Positions 50,248 to 58,996 of a stretch of 64,000 bases of DNA are shown here, in pieces (the first letter of the stretch is position 1; every line of letters starts with the position of its first letter). Origin of the DNA: Streptomyces barkulensis (GTDB taxonomy: Bacteria; Actinomycetota; Actinomycetes; Streptomycetales; Streptomycetaceae); NCBI RefSeq assembly GCF_002843305.1, contig NZ_PGSG01000089.1, positions 46,826-110,825 of the forward strand, read 5' to 3'. The notes beneath the pieces were generated by a model. That model had not been told where the DNA came from. It saw nothing but the letters and a program-made list of their open reading frames with translations, and searched no databases. A program made the position numbers and the translations under genes.

Positions 50248-50699
50248 CGCATACTCCGTGAGTCGGGTCTGCCACCGGGCCGTACGCACGCCGCCGCCCG
50301 GCTCCTCGCAGTCCGTCAGTAACCCCGGCCACCGTGGTTACACCACTCGTCCGGCCCTGTCTCGCATCAGGCGGTGACGGAAAGCGAGAATTCGACTTCC
50401 TGACCTCACGGAGAGTTTCCGTGGTGCTCCGGCCTCGATGATCCGAAACGGACGGCGATGCATCGAGGTCGCCGGTCGCCGGGACTGTCGCGCGGTCCTC
50501 GCACGGACGTACACCGAACCGGCCGACCGGCCCCGGGGAGCGACTGCTGTGGAGACCGTGACGGGCAGGCACGGCCCGACGCGGAAAGCACGGGCGAAGA
50601 GCGGTCCGGTGAACGGTGGCAATGCCGGCGCCCGGGGCTGCCGGGGTGATCGGCCTGCCGGGGAGCGCGGCCGCTGTCCGCCCCGGGGGGGCGGACAGC
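50248..50699. other. Intergenic region upstream of the LuxR gene
   Basis: About 450 bases divergent from the LuxR gene. The promoter for that gene must lie here but no clear hexamers were found. No gene is supported. Confidence 0.4.
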
Positions 50700-50869
50700 G
50701 GTCATGGCTACGGGAACCTCAACACGGCCGGAGCGGGGACAGCAACGGTGGCGGTCGCCCCGACCTGCTGATCGGCGCCGCGGGCGAGAACGGCATGCAG
50801 GGCGCGGTCTGGGCGATCCCCGGCGGGGCGCCCCACCCGCTGTACTCCTCCGGCACCATGCTCCGGTGA
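50700..50869 (+). pseudogene. FG-GAP repeat protein remnant
   Basis: A short stretch reads GYGNLNTAG in one frame, then GDSNGGGRPDLLIGAAGENG and VWAIPGG in the next, down to TGA at 50867. DxNxDG-RPDLLIG is the calcium-binding blade of integrin-like FG-GAP repeat proteins, which are common secreted proteins of Streptomyces. The frame change and small size mean only a fragment of the last blade survives. Confidence 0.65.
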
Positions 50870-51230
50870 CACACTCTCCGGCCGGCCGCCGTCCTCCACC
50901 GCACCGTCCGCAGGGCTGCGAGGAAACCGTCGAGACCTACGGCGGGAGTCGCCGGGACGCCGGAGCGGCTGGAGGAGCACAGGTTGAGCCCTCGTCCGCC
51001 GTTGAGTCTTTTCGGAATGACGACCGACGTTTTCCCTCGTCGCGCGGGCAAGAGCTCCGACCGGACCTCCGTCAAGCCGACCGGAGCGCGGCCTCGAGGG
51101 CGAGGGGCCCGTTGTCAATCACCGACCGTGATGTGAGCATGACCTTGCTCGATGACCGTCGCAGCCGGCGGGGAGCGGTGCGTCGACCGGCCGGTCCCTT
51201 CCGTCGCGCTCTACACGAGGAGCCCGTCAC

Positions 51231-51725
51231 ATGAAGCGATCGAGGACTCGTACGGCCATCACGGCGGCGGCCGGTGCGGCAGCGCTCGCCCTCGGCGGCC
51301 TGGCCGCCGCACCGGCAGGAGCCGCGACCTCCGCCGCACCGCCGGCGCAGAAGAGCGTGACGGCGGCCTCCGGTTTCTGGGCGTGCACCGTCCCGGCCGG
51401 AAAGACCTACACCGACACCGACCGCCGCTACCGCGGCAACTGCAACCCCAGCGGATGGGGCACCAGCTACTACGTCGTCGACCCGGCCGACGGCATCTGG
51501 GCGTGCACCGTCCCCTCGGGCTACACCTATACCGACACCGACCGCACCTACCGCGGCAACTGCAACCCGCAGGACTGGGGGACCGCCTACCTGCTCGCCG
51601 TACCCCGCACCGGCATCTGGGCGTGCACCATCCCGCCCGGCTTCTCCTACACCGACACCGACCGCCGTTACCGCGGCAACTGCAACCCGCAGGACTGGGG
51701 AACCAGTTACCTCCTGGTGGGCTGA
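51231..51725 (+). CDS. Secreted protein of three tandem about 41-residue repeats
   Basis: A 164-residue exported protein. ATG 51231 follows GAGGAG. A signal peptide (RTAITAAAGAAALALGG) ends near AGAAT. The mature protein is three repeats, each reading (I/F)WACTVPxGxxYTDTDRxYRGNCNPxxWGTxY. Each repeat has two Cys (WACT and GNCNP) that could pair, plus conserved Trp, Tyr and an acidic TDTDR patch. The DNA repeats are nearly identical, so they arose by recent duplication. I do not recognise the family. A disulphide-stabilised adhesive or binding module is plausible. Confidence 0.8.
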   Translation: MKRSRTRTAITAAAGAAALALGGLAAAPAGAATSAAPPAQKSVTAASGFWACTVPAGKTYTDTDRRYRGNCNPSGWGTSYYVVDPADGIWACTVPSGYTYTDTDRTYRGNCNPQDWGTAYLLAVPRTGIWACTIPPGFSYTDTDRRYRGNCNPQDWGTSYLLVG

Positions 51726-51762
51726 TCACCCGCGCCCGTGTCCCTGCCGTCGCAGCCTCCCC

Positions 51763-51815
51763 GGGGCGTCCCGCCGGGGCGTCCCGCCGGGGCGTCCCGC
51801 CGGGGCGGGACGCCC
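51763..51815. terminator. 13-bp tandem repeats ending in a hairpin, after the repeat protein
   Basis: GGGGCGTCCCGCC occurs three times head to tail (51763-51801). The last copy pairs with CGGGACGCCC (51806-51815) as a 10-bp stem, which may terminate transcription about 70 bases past the gene stop. Confidence 0.6.
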
Positions 51816-51867
51816 GCAGCGCCCTCTTCGGACAGGGCGTTGCGAGCCCAGGGAGCCGCCCGGGGCG

Positions 51868-52009
51868 TCAGGTGGCGATGATGGTGTGGAAGAACAGGAC
51901 GGCGCCGGCGAAGGCGGCGCCGCCGGCGAGGAGCGCGGTGGCGGTGTTGTGCTGGGCGAGATAGGTCAGCACGGCGGTGCCGGTGGCGGCGAGGGCGCCG
52001 AGCAGCGCA
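51868..52009 (-). pseudogene. C-terminal fragment of a small membrane protein
   Basis: On the minus strand the sequence reads LLGALAATGTAVLTYLAQHNTATALLAGG then FAGAVLFFHTIIAT and stop at 51868. It looks like the end of a two-helix membrane protein. There is no start, and at about 52010 the sequence joins an unrelated plus-strand coding fragment, suggesting a deletion junction. Confidence 0.5.
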
Positions 52010-52011
52010 GG

Positions 52012-52200
52012 CGGATCTTCGTCCGGCTGCGCTCCGCCGAAGGAACGGCGCTGCTGCCGATGGCACGTGAAGACGCCGTCGCCTTCCTCGACGCCGGCGC
52101 ACCACTGGCGCAGCAGGCGACCACGGCCGCCCCGGCGGACACCCTCGACGAGTGGGAGAAAGAGCTGACCAAGATCATCTGCCCCCGTTCCGGTGAGTGA
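52012..52200 (+). pseudogene. C-terminal fragment of an unknown protein
   Basis: Reads RIFVRLRSAEGTALLPMARE, then AGAPLAQQATTAAPADTLDE and WEKELTKIICPRSGE to TGA at 52198. The sequence is protein-like but begins abruptly where the minus-strand membrane fragment ends, so both are leftovers of a deletion. No family recognised. Confidence 0.45.
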
Positions 52201-52622
52201 GCGCTCTCCGGCCTCAGGCTGATGTGGACGGTGCCGCCCCGCGATCCGCGGGGCGGCCGCCGGGACTTCACGATGGCCGCGGTCTGCTCACCGAAACCGA
52301 AGGCGCGGATGCGGACGTGGGAGCGTTTGCGGGCCCGCTGCCCGGTCGACGACGGTCGCTGCGGCGGGTCCGGTGATCCTGCCGTCGCACCGCTCGGGCA
52401 CCGTTGACGGTCCGTGTCGGTTTATCGGTGCGGTTCTGATGGCGATATGCCGGGTTTCCGTGGTGGTGCCGCTTCGGGTAGGAGCGGTCTCCCGGCCGGC
52501 CGGCTGTACCGCGCCCAGCGGGACGCCGGGCCTTTGGACACGGCTTCCGGTTCAGACCGTGCTCTTCTCGGTCTGGACGTACTCGCCCATGGAGCACACC
52601 CCGCCCCCCGTCTGCCAGAATC
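52201..52622. other. Intergenic region before the nucleotidyltransferase module
   Basis: About 420 bases with no supportable gene. A less GC-rich patch at about 52410-52450 may include the promoter of the downstream pair, but no clear consensus was seen. Confidence 0.4.
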
Positions 52623-53204
52623 ATGCCGGTGTACGAGACGCATGTGACGGTCCGGTGCCGGACCGAGAGGGAGGCGGCCGCGCTGGACGCGTGGGCGGCG
52701 GCTCACGAGGTGAAGGTCACTCACATTGTTCTGGCCCGGGGACGGATGACCTTTCAGCCGATGCTGACCCTGCCGGACCGAACCAGCCACCCGTCCGTTG
52801 TCACCGGGCTGCGGGACGCCGGATTCGAGCCGGTACGGGTCAAGGTGGAGACGGTGCCGTGGAGCAAGGAGCCGGCAGGCCCCGGCGGGGGCTACTTCGA
52901 ACACCATCTCAAGCTGGCGCTGCCGGCTGACTATGACCCGGCCGCCCTGGAGACCCTGGTGGTCCCGCATGGCGCACATGTCTCATGGAACGCCCGGCGC
53001 GTCCTGCCGGGGCCCGGTGCCGGACACGAGCGTTTCGTGACCCAGCGGCATCGCGGACCGGTGGATGCCGCGGGCCGGGCCTGCGACGAGCTGATCTCCG
53101 CGCTCACCGCGGCAGACTACGAAGTACTGTCGGAGGAACGCGAGTTTGTGCTGTCCGACAGTGATCTGTCGGTGGACGAGGGGTGGCTGGAGGAAGCCGT
53201 ATGA
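52623..53204 (+). CDS. Unknown protein coupled to an AbiEii-like nucleotidyltransferase
   Basis: A 193-residue protein from ATG 52623. It is mixed alpha/beta and looks like two similar halves: ETHVTVRCRTEREAAAL...VTHIVLARGRMTFQPML and later YFEHHLKLALPADYDPAAL...AHVSWNARR. RFVTQRHRG and YEVLSEEREFVLSDSDLSVDEGWL follow. No helix-turn-helix is seen, so it is not the usual AbiEi antitoxin. Its stop overlaps the start of the nucleotidyltransferase gene (ATGA). I infer a dedicated partner, possibly antitoxin, adaptor or substrate, but cannot name its family. Confidence 0.75.
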   Translation: MPVYETHVTVRCRTEREAAALDAWAAAHEVKVTHIVLARGRMTFQPMLTLPDRTSHPSVVTGLRDAGFEPVRVKVETVPWSKEPAGPGGGYFEHHLKLALPADYDPAALETLVVPHGAHVSWNARRVLPGPGAGHERFVTQRHRGPVDAAGRACDELISALTAADYEVLSEEREFVLSDSDLSVDEGWLEEAV

Positions 53205-54187
53205 GCAGTACGCCGTGGACGCCGTCCACCCCCGGCGGACCGGACGGTGACGAGCCGGCCGCTGCCAGGATCCACCGCAGGACGGAACTGCCGTACACCC
53301 TGACGGCGGGCATCGGTGACGCAGCCGCCCGGCACCGCGTCTTCGATCCGGCCCTGAAGCACTTCGACGATGCCTACCGGCCCACCGACGACGTGGTCCA
53401 GGACCCCGAGGTGCGGGCCCGCTGGCAGGCGACCCGTCGCACCGCGCTGGACCTCGTGCTCGCGGCCGTCACCGCATCACCCTGGGCGGACTCGCTGGTG
53501 CTGCGCGGCAGCATGCTGATGTCCGCCTGGTTCGGCCCGGCCGCACGCGCCCCCAGGGACATCGACTTCGTCGTCGTCCCGGACACCTGGCGCATCGAGG
53601 AGCCGCGGACACGCACCATGCTGGACGGCATCGCCGAGGCCGCCGAGCGGCTGGCCCGTGAGCGCGGCAACGGCCTGGTGGTCTCCGCCTCCGGCGCGGT
53701 CTCGGAACACATCTGGACCTACGATCGGGTGCCCGGCCACCGCCTGGTGCTTCCATGGACGGCTCCGGGCCTTCCCGGTGGGCAGGTGCAGCTCGACTTC
53801 GTCTTCAACGAAGGGCTGCCGACGCCCGCTCTGCCGACGGAGGTCGCGGGCGTGCGGATCGCCGCGGCAAGCCGTGAACTCTCGCTGGCCTGGAAGTTGA
53901 TGTGGCTCAGCTGCGACGCCTACCCGCAGGGCAAGGACCTGTACGACGCCGTCCTGCTCGCCGAGAGCTGCACCATGCCGCTGGGGCTCCTGGAGACGGT
54001 CCTGCGGGAGGCGGACGAGTGGCCCGGCCCCCCGGGCGAGCCGCTCGGCCCCGATCTGTTCCGGGCAGCCCTGACCGCGGTGGACTGGACCGGCTTCCTC
54101 CGGGACCACCCGGAGGCGGAAGCCGCCACCCGACACCTTTCCACCAGGCTGCTCGCGGCGATGGGACCTGTCTTCGAGGACCGCTGA
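53201..54187 (+). CDS. Nucleotidyltransferase of the AbiEii/AbiGii toxin-like family
   Basis: A 328-residue protein. ATG 53201 follows GGAGG and overlaps the upstream stop. The nucleotidyltransferase core is LVLRGSMLMSAWFG, the Gly-Ser motif, followed by RAPRDIDFVVV with the DxD metal-binding pair (about residues 96-125). The later Asp in QVQLDFVF may be the third carboxylate. ASRELSLAWKLMWLSCDAYPQGKDLYDAVLLAE is the helical region typical of the family (the R/K..D.YD element). AbiEii toxins transfer nucleotides to RNA or protein targets to stop growth during phage infection. Whether this one is a toxin is inferred. Confidence 0.82.
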   Translation: MSSTPWTPSTPGGPDGDEPAAARIHRRTELPYTLTAGIGDAAARHRVFDPALKHFDDAYRPTDDVVQDPEVRARWQATRRTALDLVLAAVTASPWADSLVLRGSMLMSAWFGPAARAPRDIDFVVVPDTWRIEEPRTRTMLDGIAEAAERLARERGNGLVVSASGAVSEHIWTYDRVPGHRLVLPWTAPGLPGGQVQLDFVFNEGLPTPALPTEVAGVRIAAASRELSLAWKLMWLSCDAYPQGKDLYDAVLLAESCTMPLGLLETVLREADEWPGPPGEPLGPDLFRAALTAVDWTGFLRDHPEAEAATRHLSTRLLAAMGPVFEDR

Positions 54188-54440
54188 GTCTTCCGCTCGG
54201 TGCCGAGGCCTGTTCCACTGGTGTTCGCCCCCTGGGGGACACCTTGGTGTGCGGTGTGCTGCGGTGTGCGGGAACGGCGGGAGACACATCGTCGGCTGCA
54301 CACGCTTCATCGGGCCTCGGACGGTACTTGCGGCATCCCCGGCATCCCCGGCATCACTGCCGAGATCCGGGAGAACGGCCAGGTGGCGAAACACCGACCA
54401 CGCCGGCCGAAGCCGCACGTCCCGTGTTCGGGGCCAGGAG

Positions 54441-55391
54441 TCAGGCCCCGCTCGCCGCTCGCCCGCATGCTGTCTTCCGGCGACTCCTCAGGAGAGCGGT
54501 TTCGTAGTCGTGGAGGGTGCGACCGGCCACCCACCCCTGAGACCGGGCCCTGGAGACGTCCAGGACCACGGAGTGCGCCAGCTGGTCGACGGCGTAGCGG
54601 GTGAGCGGCGGTTCCGCGTGCGGGCGCAGCCGGGCCAGCGTCTGGGCGGCGCCCGCCACGGCCTGGGCCACCGGCAGCGGGATACGGCCGATGCGCGCCC
54701 GTACGCCGTGGGCGCGCAGGACCGTCCGTATCGCCTCGTCACGTTCGTACGGCGCCGGGTCGGCGATGTTGTACGCGCCCGCCGGCCAGCCGGCGGCCGC
54801 AAGACAGGCGTCGGCGAGGTTCTCGACGGCGGTCAGGCTGAGCCGCACGCTGGGTCCCGGCAGCATGAGCAGACCGCGGCGGACGCGGGACAGCAGCCGG
54901 GGCACCAGGTGCGGGTCCCCGGCGCCGTAGACCGCCCGCGGCCGCAGCACCACGGCGCCCGCGGCGAGCGCCAGCGCCTCGCCGGCGGCCTTGGTGCGGC
55001 CGTACGCGTTCAGGTGCCCGCGTACCGGATGGTCCTCGGTGATGCCGGCGCGCCCGGCCCCGGGCGCGTAGACGCTGGCGCTGCTGACCCACACCACCGG
55101 CCGGCCGGCGGCTCCCTCCAGCAGCCGTGTCGTGCCGTCGACGTTGACGGCGTGCATGGTGGCCTCGGCCGGGGAGCCGGGCACCGGGTCGCCGACGGCC
55201 GCCGCGCAGTGCACGACGAGGTCGGTGCCGGACAGGTCCGGCACCTCGTGTGCGGCGTCCCAGGGGATGTGCCGGCCGACCGGGCCGGGGCGCCGCCCGA
55301 CGCACAGGACGTCGGCGCCGCGGGCGGCGGCCGCGGTGGCGACGTGCGAGCCGCAGAAGCCGCTCGCGCCGGTGACGGCGATCGTGGTCAT
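54441..55391 (-). CDS. NAD(P)-dependent epimerase/reductase, extended SDR (OleD-like by context)
   Basis: A 316-residue protein. IAVTGASGFCGSHVA is the TGxxGxxG nucleotide-binding motif; VVWVSSASVYAP and LNAYGRTKAAGE supply Ser and the YxxxK pair. This is an extended short-chain dehydrogenase. It is last in the operon (ATG overlaps the P450 stop). In Ole-type pathways OleD reduces the beta-keto product of OleA, and that job fits the neighbours here. Other sugar-epimerase roles cannot be excluded. Confidence 0.83.
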   Translation of the reverse strand: MTTIAVTGASGFCGSHVATAAAARGADVLCVGRRPGPVGRHIPWDAAHEVPDLSGTDLVVHCAAAVGDPVPGSPAEATMHAVNVDGTTRLLEGAAGRPVVWVSSASVYAPGAGRAGITEDHPVRGHLNAYGRTKAAGEALALAAGAVVLRPRAVYGAGDPHLVPRLLSRVRRGLLMLPGPSVRLSLTAVENLADACLAAAGWPAGAYNIADPAPYERDEAIRTVLRAHGVRARIGRIPLPVAQAVAGAAQTLARLRPHAEPPLTRYAVDQLAHSVVLDVSRARSQGWVAGRTLHDYETALLRSRRKTACGRAASGA

Positions 55392-56536
55392 CGGTCCTCC
55401 GGGGATCGAGGGACTTCGGTCGCCCGGACGGTGAGGGAGCGCCAGCCGGGCAGGGCCGCGCCCCGGTCCACGCGGGCGCGCTGGACGGTGGGGCGGTGAG
55501 GGGCGAGCGAGGCGAGGGTGTCGTCGAGCTGGGCACGGGCCAGGCGCGCACCGGGGCAGGTGTGGGGGCCGGTACCGAAGACGAGCCGGGCCAGGGCGGT
55601 CGGGGCCGGGCGGTGGACGTCCGGTGGCTGGTCGTGGGCCCGAGCGGCGTGCCGGGCCACCAGGATCAGACGGTCCCCGGCCCGTACCGGGCAGCCGTCC
55701 AGCTCGGCGTCGGCCGCCGCCACGCGGGGCAGCAGCGGTGAAGGGGCGGTCACCCGCAACAGCTCGCCCACCAGCGCCGGACGCAGCCGGTCATCGGCGG
55801 CCTGTTCCCACAGCCCCGCGTCGGCGCACCAGGCGGCGGCCCGCGGGAGGGCCGCGACAGTGGTGTTGACGGCGGCGACCGCGAGCATGGCCCGCAGGGC
55901 CGGCTCCGCCGCTTCGCCGTGGGCAGGGGCGAGCAGACCCTCCAGCCGTGCGGCCGCCGCGGCGGCCGCACGTGCGCTGCCCGGCCTCCGTGGGCCGGGC
56001 AGGTGGTCGCGCACCGTGGCGGCCGCCGCGGCGGCCGCCGCCACGGCGATGTCCTCCGGTTCGCCGGTGGCGTGCAGCAGCGCGCGGACGGTGGCGCCGG
56101 CCACTTCGCGGGCCAACGGCACGAGGTCGACGTCGCGGCCCGCCCCGAGCGGGGCGAGACGGCGGGCCAGGATCTCCCGCCACACCGGGCGCAGGCGCTC
56201 CACCCCGGCCGCGCCGAGTTCCTCGGCGAGCGCGCGCCGGCCGGCGCGGTGGCCGGCGCCCTCCTGGTCGAACAGCGTGCCGCCGTAGGACAGTTCGCGG
56301 GCGGCGCCCCCGGTGGTGCCGGCCGCGGTGCGGTCCAGCGGGAGGCGGGTGAGGGCCTGCCGGTAGGGCTCGGTGCCGTGCACCAGTACCGCGCCGCCGA
56401 CACGGATGACCGCGCGGTGGCGGGCGGCGGCGAGGAGGGCGAACAGCACGGGGTGGGAGCGGGTGTAGACGCGCCGGTCGCGGCGCCGGGCGGTACGGAG
56501 GGAGGATGCGGTGGGGGTGGCGGGAACCGTGGTCAT
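55388..56536 (-). CDS. Cytochrome P450
   Basis: A 382-residue P450, slightly short for the family. FGTGPHTCPGARLAR near residue 335 is the heme-Cys loop, ELLR the ExxR pair of helix K, and AAVNTTVAALPRAA corresponds to helix I, although the usual AGxET acid/alcohol pair is changed to VNTT, which may affect oxygen activation. ATG 56536 overlaps the stop of the truncated glycosyltransferase. The substrate is unknown, presumably the lipid or lactone made by the adjacent enzymes. Confidence 0.88.
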   Translation of the reverse strand: MTTVPATPTASSLRTARRRDRRVYTRSHPVLFALLAAARHRAVIRVGGAVLVHGTEPYRQALTRLPLDRTAAGTTGGAARELSYGGTLFDQEGAGHRAGRRALAEELGAAGVERLRPVWREILARRLAPLGAGRDVDLVPLAREVAGATVRALLHATGEPEDIAVAAAAAAAATVRDHLPGPRRPGSARAAAAAAARLEGLLAPAHGEAAEPALRAMLAVAAVNTTVAALPRAAAWCADAGLWEQAADDRLRPALVGELLRVTAPSPLLPRVAAADAELDGCPVRAGDRLILVARHAARAHDQPPDVHRPAPTALARLVFGTGPHTCPGARLARAQLDDTLASLAPHRPTVQRARVDRGAALPGWRSLTVRATEVPRSPEDR

Positions 56537-56769
56537 CCGGCGTGCACCTGCTTCGGGTCGGCGGGGCGGCAGCGGCGGTTCCGGTACCACAGGAGGGTCC
56601 GGCGGGCGCCCCGGGCCCGCGGCCGGCGCAGGCTGCTGTGCACGACGGCGAGGGCGAGGCCGGTGTCGGTCTGGGTGGCGAGCGCGGCGCGGGCGGCGCC
56701 GGTCCCGGTCCCCTCGTCGCGGGCGGGCACCACGACCCACGGCGCGGGCGCGCTGCCGGGCGCGGTCAT
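56533..56769 (-). pseudogene. Glycosyltransferase with large internal deletion (still open and coupled)
   Basis: A 78-residue frame from ATG 56769. It starts like a GT2 enzyme (PWVVVPARDEGTGTGAARAA, LALAVV), close to the intact paralogue at 58256-58996 (LWVIVPAHQEAARIGATLEA). It then jumps to a C-terminal-like tail (RARGARRTLLWYRNRRCRPAD). About 170 residues, including the DxD motif, are missing, so it cannot be active. Both ends remain in frame and its start and stop overlap neighbouring genes, so it still bridges translation between the ligase and P450. Confidence 0.7.
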
Positions 56770-58256
56770 CGCCTGCTCCGTGCCGCGAGGCTCCGTGCCG
56801 TGAGGCGCCGGGCGGCGAGCTGTGCGGTGGCGGCGCGGTCGGGCTTCAGGGAGCGGCCGGACAGCGGGATGTCGGCGAAGAGCACCGCGTCCGGCCGGGC
56901 GGAACCCATGCGCTCCAGCGGTCCGGCCAGGGCCGCCCGCAGCGTGTCGCGGTCCGCCCCGGCGTCCGGCTGGACGACGGCGACCAGACGCTCGTCGCCG
57001 TCACCGGCCGGCACGCCCACGAGCAGGGCGAGTTCGACGCCCGGTACGTGCAGCGCCGGCTCGTACAGCCCCGGGTAGATGTTCTCCGCGCCCCGCAGGA
57101 TCATGTCCTTGCGCCGACCCTCCAGCACGATCCTGCCGCCGTCCAGGCGTGCCCGGTCGCCGGTGGCGACCCAGGGGCCCGGCTCCTCGCCCAGGTAGCG
57201 GTCCCGGGCGGCGGGGCCGGACAGCAGCAGCTCCCCCAAGGCGCCGGTCCTGGCCGCCACGCCGGGGAGCGGGGCGCCGACCAGATCCCCCTCGCCGGTG
57301 AAGCCGGCCTTGTCGGCCTGTTCGACCGCCGCGGCGGGAAACAGTTCGGTCAGCGCGTAGACGCCCCACGCCTCCGTGGCCCCCGCGCGCTTGACGCGGG
57401 TGAGCAGCCCGGCGCTCGCGGGAGCCGATCCGGTCCACACCCGCCCGGTGAACCGGCCGCCCTCGGCGAGCAGCCGCCTTGTCTGCGGCGGCGTCAGATA
57501 GGTGGCCTGCGGGGCGAGACGGCGCAGCTGACGGGAGAGCACGCGCGCGGAACGGGCGGGCAGCGCGACCGGCGCTCCGCTCGCCAGGGACGGCACCAGG
57601 ACGAAGAAGGTCCCGCCGAGAACGGGCCGCCCGGCCTCGGGCCGGACCAGCTCGGCCACCGCGGCCATGCCGGCGGCGAGCGAGGAGCGGGTGTGCACCA
57701 CCGCGCGGGGCCGGGAGGTGGTGCCCGAGGTGAACACGATGACCGCGTCGCCGTCCCCGTCCACCGGGGGCGGCAACGCGGTCCGCACCCCGGTGTCCAG
57801 GGCGGGGGCGCAGCCGGGCAGCCGTGGCCCGACCGTGGCCACCGGTCCCAGCTCCGCGAGGTCCGGCAGGGCCAGGCGGGCCCGGCGGGCGAGCGGCCGG
57901 GCCCAGCCGGCGACCGCCTGGGCGGCGGCGTCGGCCAGGACGATGTCGGGACGGGCCAGGGCGAGACGGGCGCGCAGCACGTCCGGCCCGGCACCCGGGT
58001 CGAGCACCGCGGCCCGGGCGCCGAGGCGGTGCACGGCGAGCATCACGGCCAGAGCCCGGGGCCCCGGCCGTACGGCGACGCCGACGGTGCCGCCGCGTGC
58101 GACGCCCCGCGCGTGCAGGGCGGCGGTGAAACGGTCGGCGAGGTCGGCCAGGTCTCCGCACGTGACCCTGGTGCGTACGGCGCCGCTGCGGGTGGTGCCG
58201 AGGACGGCGGGCCGGCCGGGGTGGCGCCGCAGGGCGCCGGCGAGAGCGTCGAGCAT
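56766..58256 (-). CDS. AMP-dependent acyl ligase (ANL superfamily, OleC-like by context)
   Basis: A 496-residue adenylating enzyme. VIVFTSGTTSRPRAVVHT is the phosphate-binding loop, YALTELFP the A5 region, and TGDRARLDGGRIVLEGRRKDMILRG the A7-A8 hinge. PLSGRSLKPDR near the end carries the A10 Lys. ATG 58256 shares one base with the glycosyltransferase stop. With an OleA-like ketosynthase and OleD-like reductase it could play the OleC role of beta-lactone synthetase; a plain acyl-AMP/CoA ligase is the alternative. Confidence 0.85.
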   Translation of the reverse strand: MLDALAGALRRHPGRPAVLGTTRSGAVRTRVTCGDLADLADRFTAALHARGVARGGTVGVAVRPGPRALAVMLAVHRLGARAAVLDPGAGPDVLRARLALARPDIVLADAAAQAVAGWARPLARRARLALPDLAELGPVATVGPRLPGCAPALDTGVRTALPPPVDGDGDAVIVFTSGTTSRPRAVVHTRSSLAAGMAAVAELVRPEAGRPVLGGTFFVLVPSLASGAPVALPARSARVLSRQLRRLAPQATYLTPPQTRRLLAEGGRFTGRVWTGSAPASAGLLTRVKRAGATEAWGVYALTELFPAAAVEQADKAGFTGEGDLVGAPLPGVAARTGALGELLLSGPAARDRYLGEEPGPWVATGDRARLDGGRIVLEGRRKDMILRGAENIYPGLYEPALHVPGVELALLVGVPAGDGDERLVAVVQPDAGADRDTLRAALAGPLERMGSARPDAVLFADIPLSGRSLKPDRAATAQLAARRLTARSLAARSRR

Positions 58257-58996
58257 CAGCGCGGATCCTCCCCGTGGCGGCCCGGACCCTTGTCGAGGTA
58301 CCAGCGGGCGGTGCCGACGAGGCCGTAGGCGCGCAGCCGGCGGGTGGAGTTCTCCACGACCATGTCGCGGGCGTGGACGATGGCGGTGGTGTGGCGGCGC
58401 ACCCGGTTGAGGAAGAGCCGGTCGGTGGGGGAGGGGCGGCGCGGCATCCCGCCGGCCGCCTCGTACAGCGCGGCGGTGATGGCCATGTTGTTGCCGGCGT
58501 GCATCCGGTAGGGGGCGAGATAGCCATGGCGGCGGTGGTGGGCCGGGCGGACGCGGCCGAAGAGGGCGGCGACGCGGACCAGCACGCGGAAGACGGCCCG
58601 CCCCAGCGGTCCGTGCTCGTCGCGGCGTGCCTCGACGCGCCCGCACACCAGGCCCGCGCCGCGCCGCAGGGCGCCGCGGGCGCCCGCCGTCCAGCCGGGC
58701 CGCGGCAGGCAGTCGGCGTCGGTGCGGGCCAGCAGCGTGGCGCCGTGTCCGATCGCGTACCGGAAGCCGGTGTCCACCGCGCAGCCCACGCCCTTCTCCG
58801 GCTCGCCGATGACATGCACCGTAAAGGGTGCCCGGCGGGCGAAGTCGCGGGCGAGGGCCGCGGTGTTGTCGGTGGAGGCGTTGTCCACGACGAGGAGGGT
58901 GAAGTCGCGGTCGCGCTGGGCCGCGAGCGCCTCCAGGGTGGCGCCGATGCGCGCGGCCTCCTGGTGCGCGGGCACGATCACCCACAGGACGCTCAT
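58256..58996 (-). CDS. Family-2 glycosyltransferase
   Basis: A 246-residue enzyme. LWVIVPAHQEAARIGATLEALA and LLVVDNASTDNTAALA are the GT-A nucleotide-binding elements; LLARTDADCLPRPGW is the DxD motif. The C-terminal part (MHAGNNMAITAALYEAAGG, RPSPTDRLFLNRVRRHT) carries the acceptor-side Asp. It overlaps both neighbours by one to four bases. It probably attaches a sugar to the product of the operon. Confidence 0.87.
   Translation of the reverse strand: MSVLWVIVPAHQEAARIGATLEALAAQRDRDFTLLVVDNASTDNTAALARDFARRAPFTVHVIGEPEKGVGCAVDTGFRYAIGHGATLLARTDADCLPRPGWTAGARGALRRGAGLVCGRVEARRDEHGPLGRAVFRVLVRVAALFGRVRPAHHRRHGYLAPYRMHAGNNMAITAALYEAAGGMPRRPSPTDRLFLNRVRRHTTAIVHARDMVVENSTRRLRAYGLVGTARWYLDKGPGRHGEDPR

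Noticed and set aside
51763..51815. Three 13-bp tandem repeats resembling a mini CRISPR or satellite
   Set aside because: Units are contiguous without spacers and end in a terminator-like hairpin just after a gene, so this is not CRISPR.
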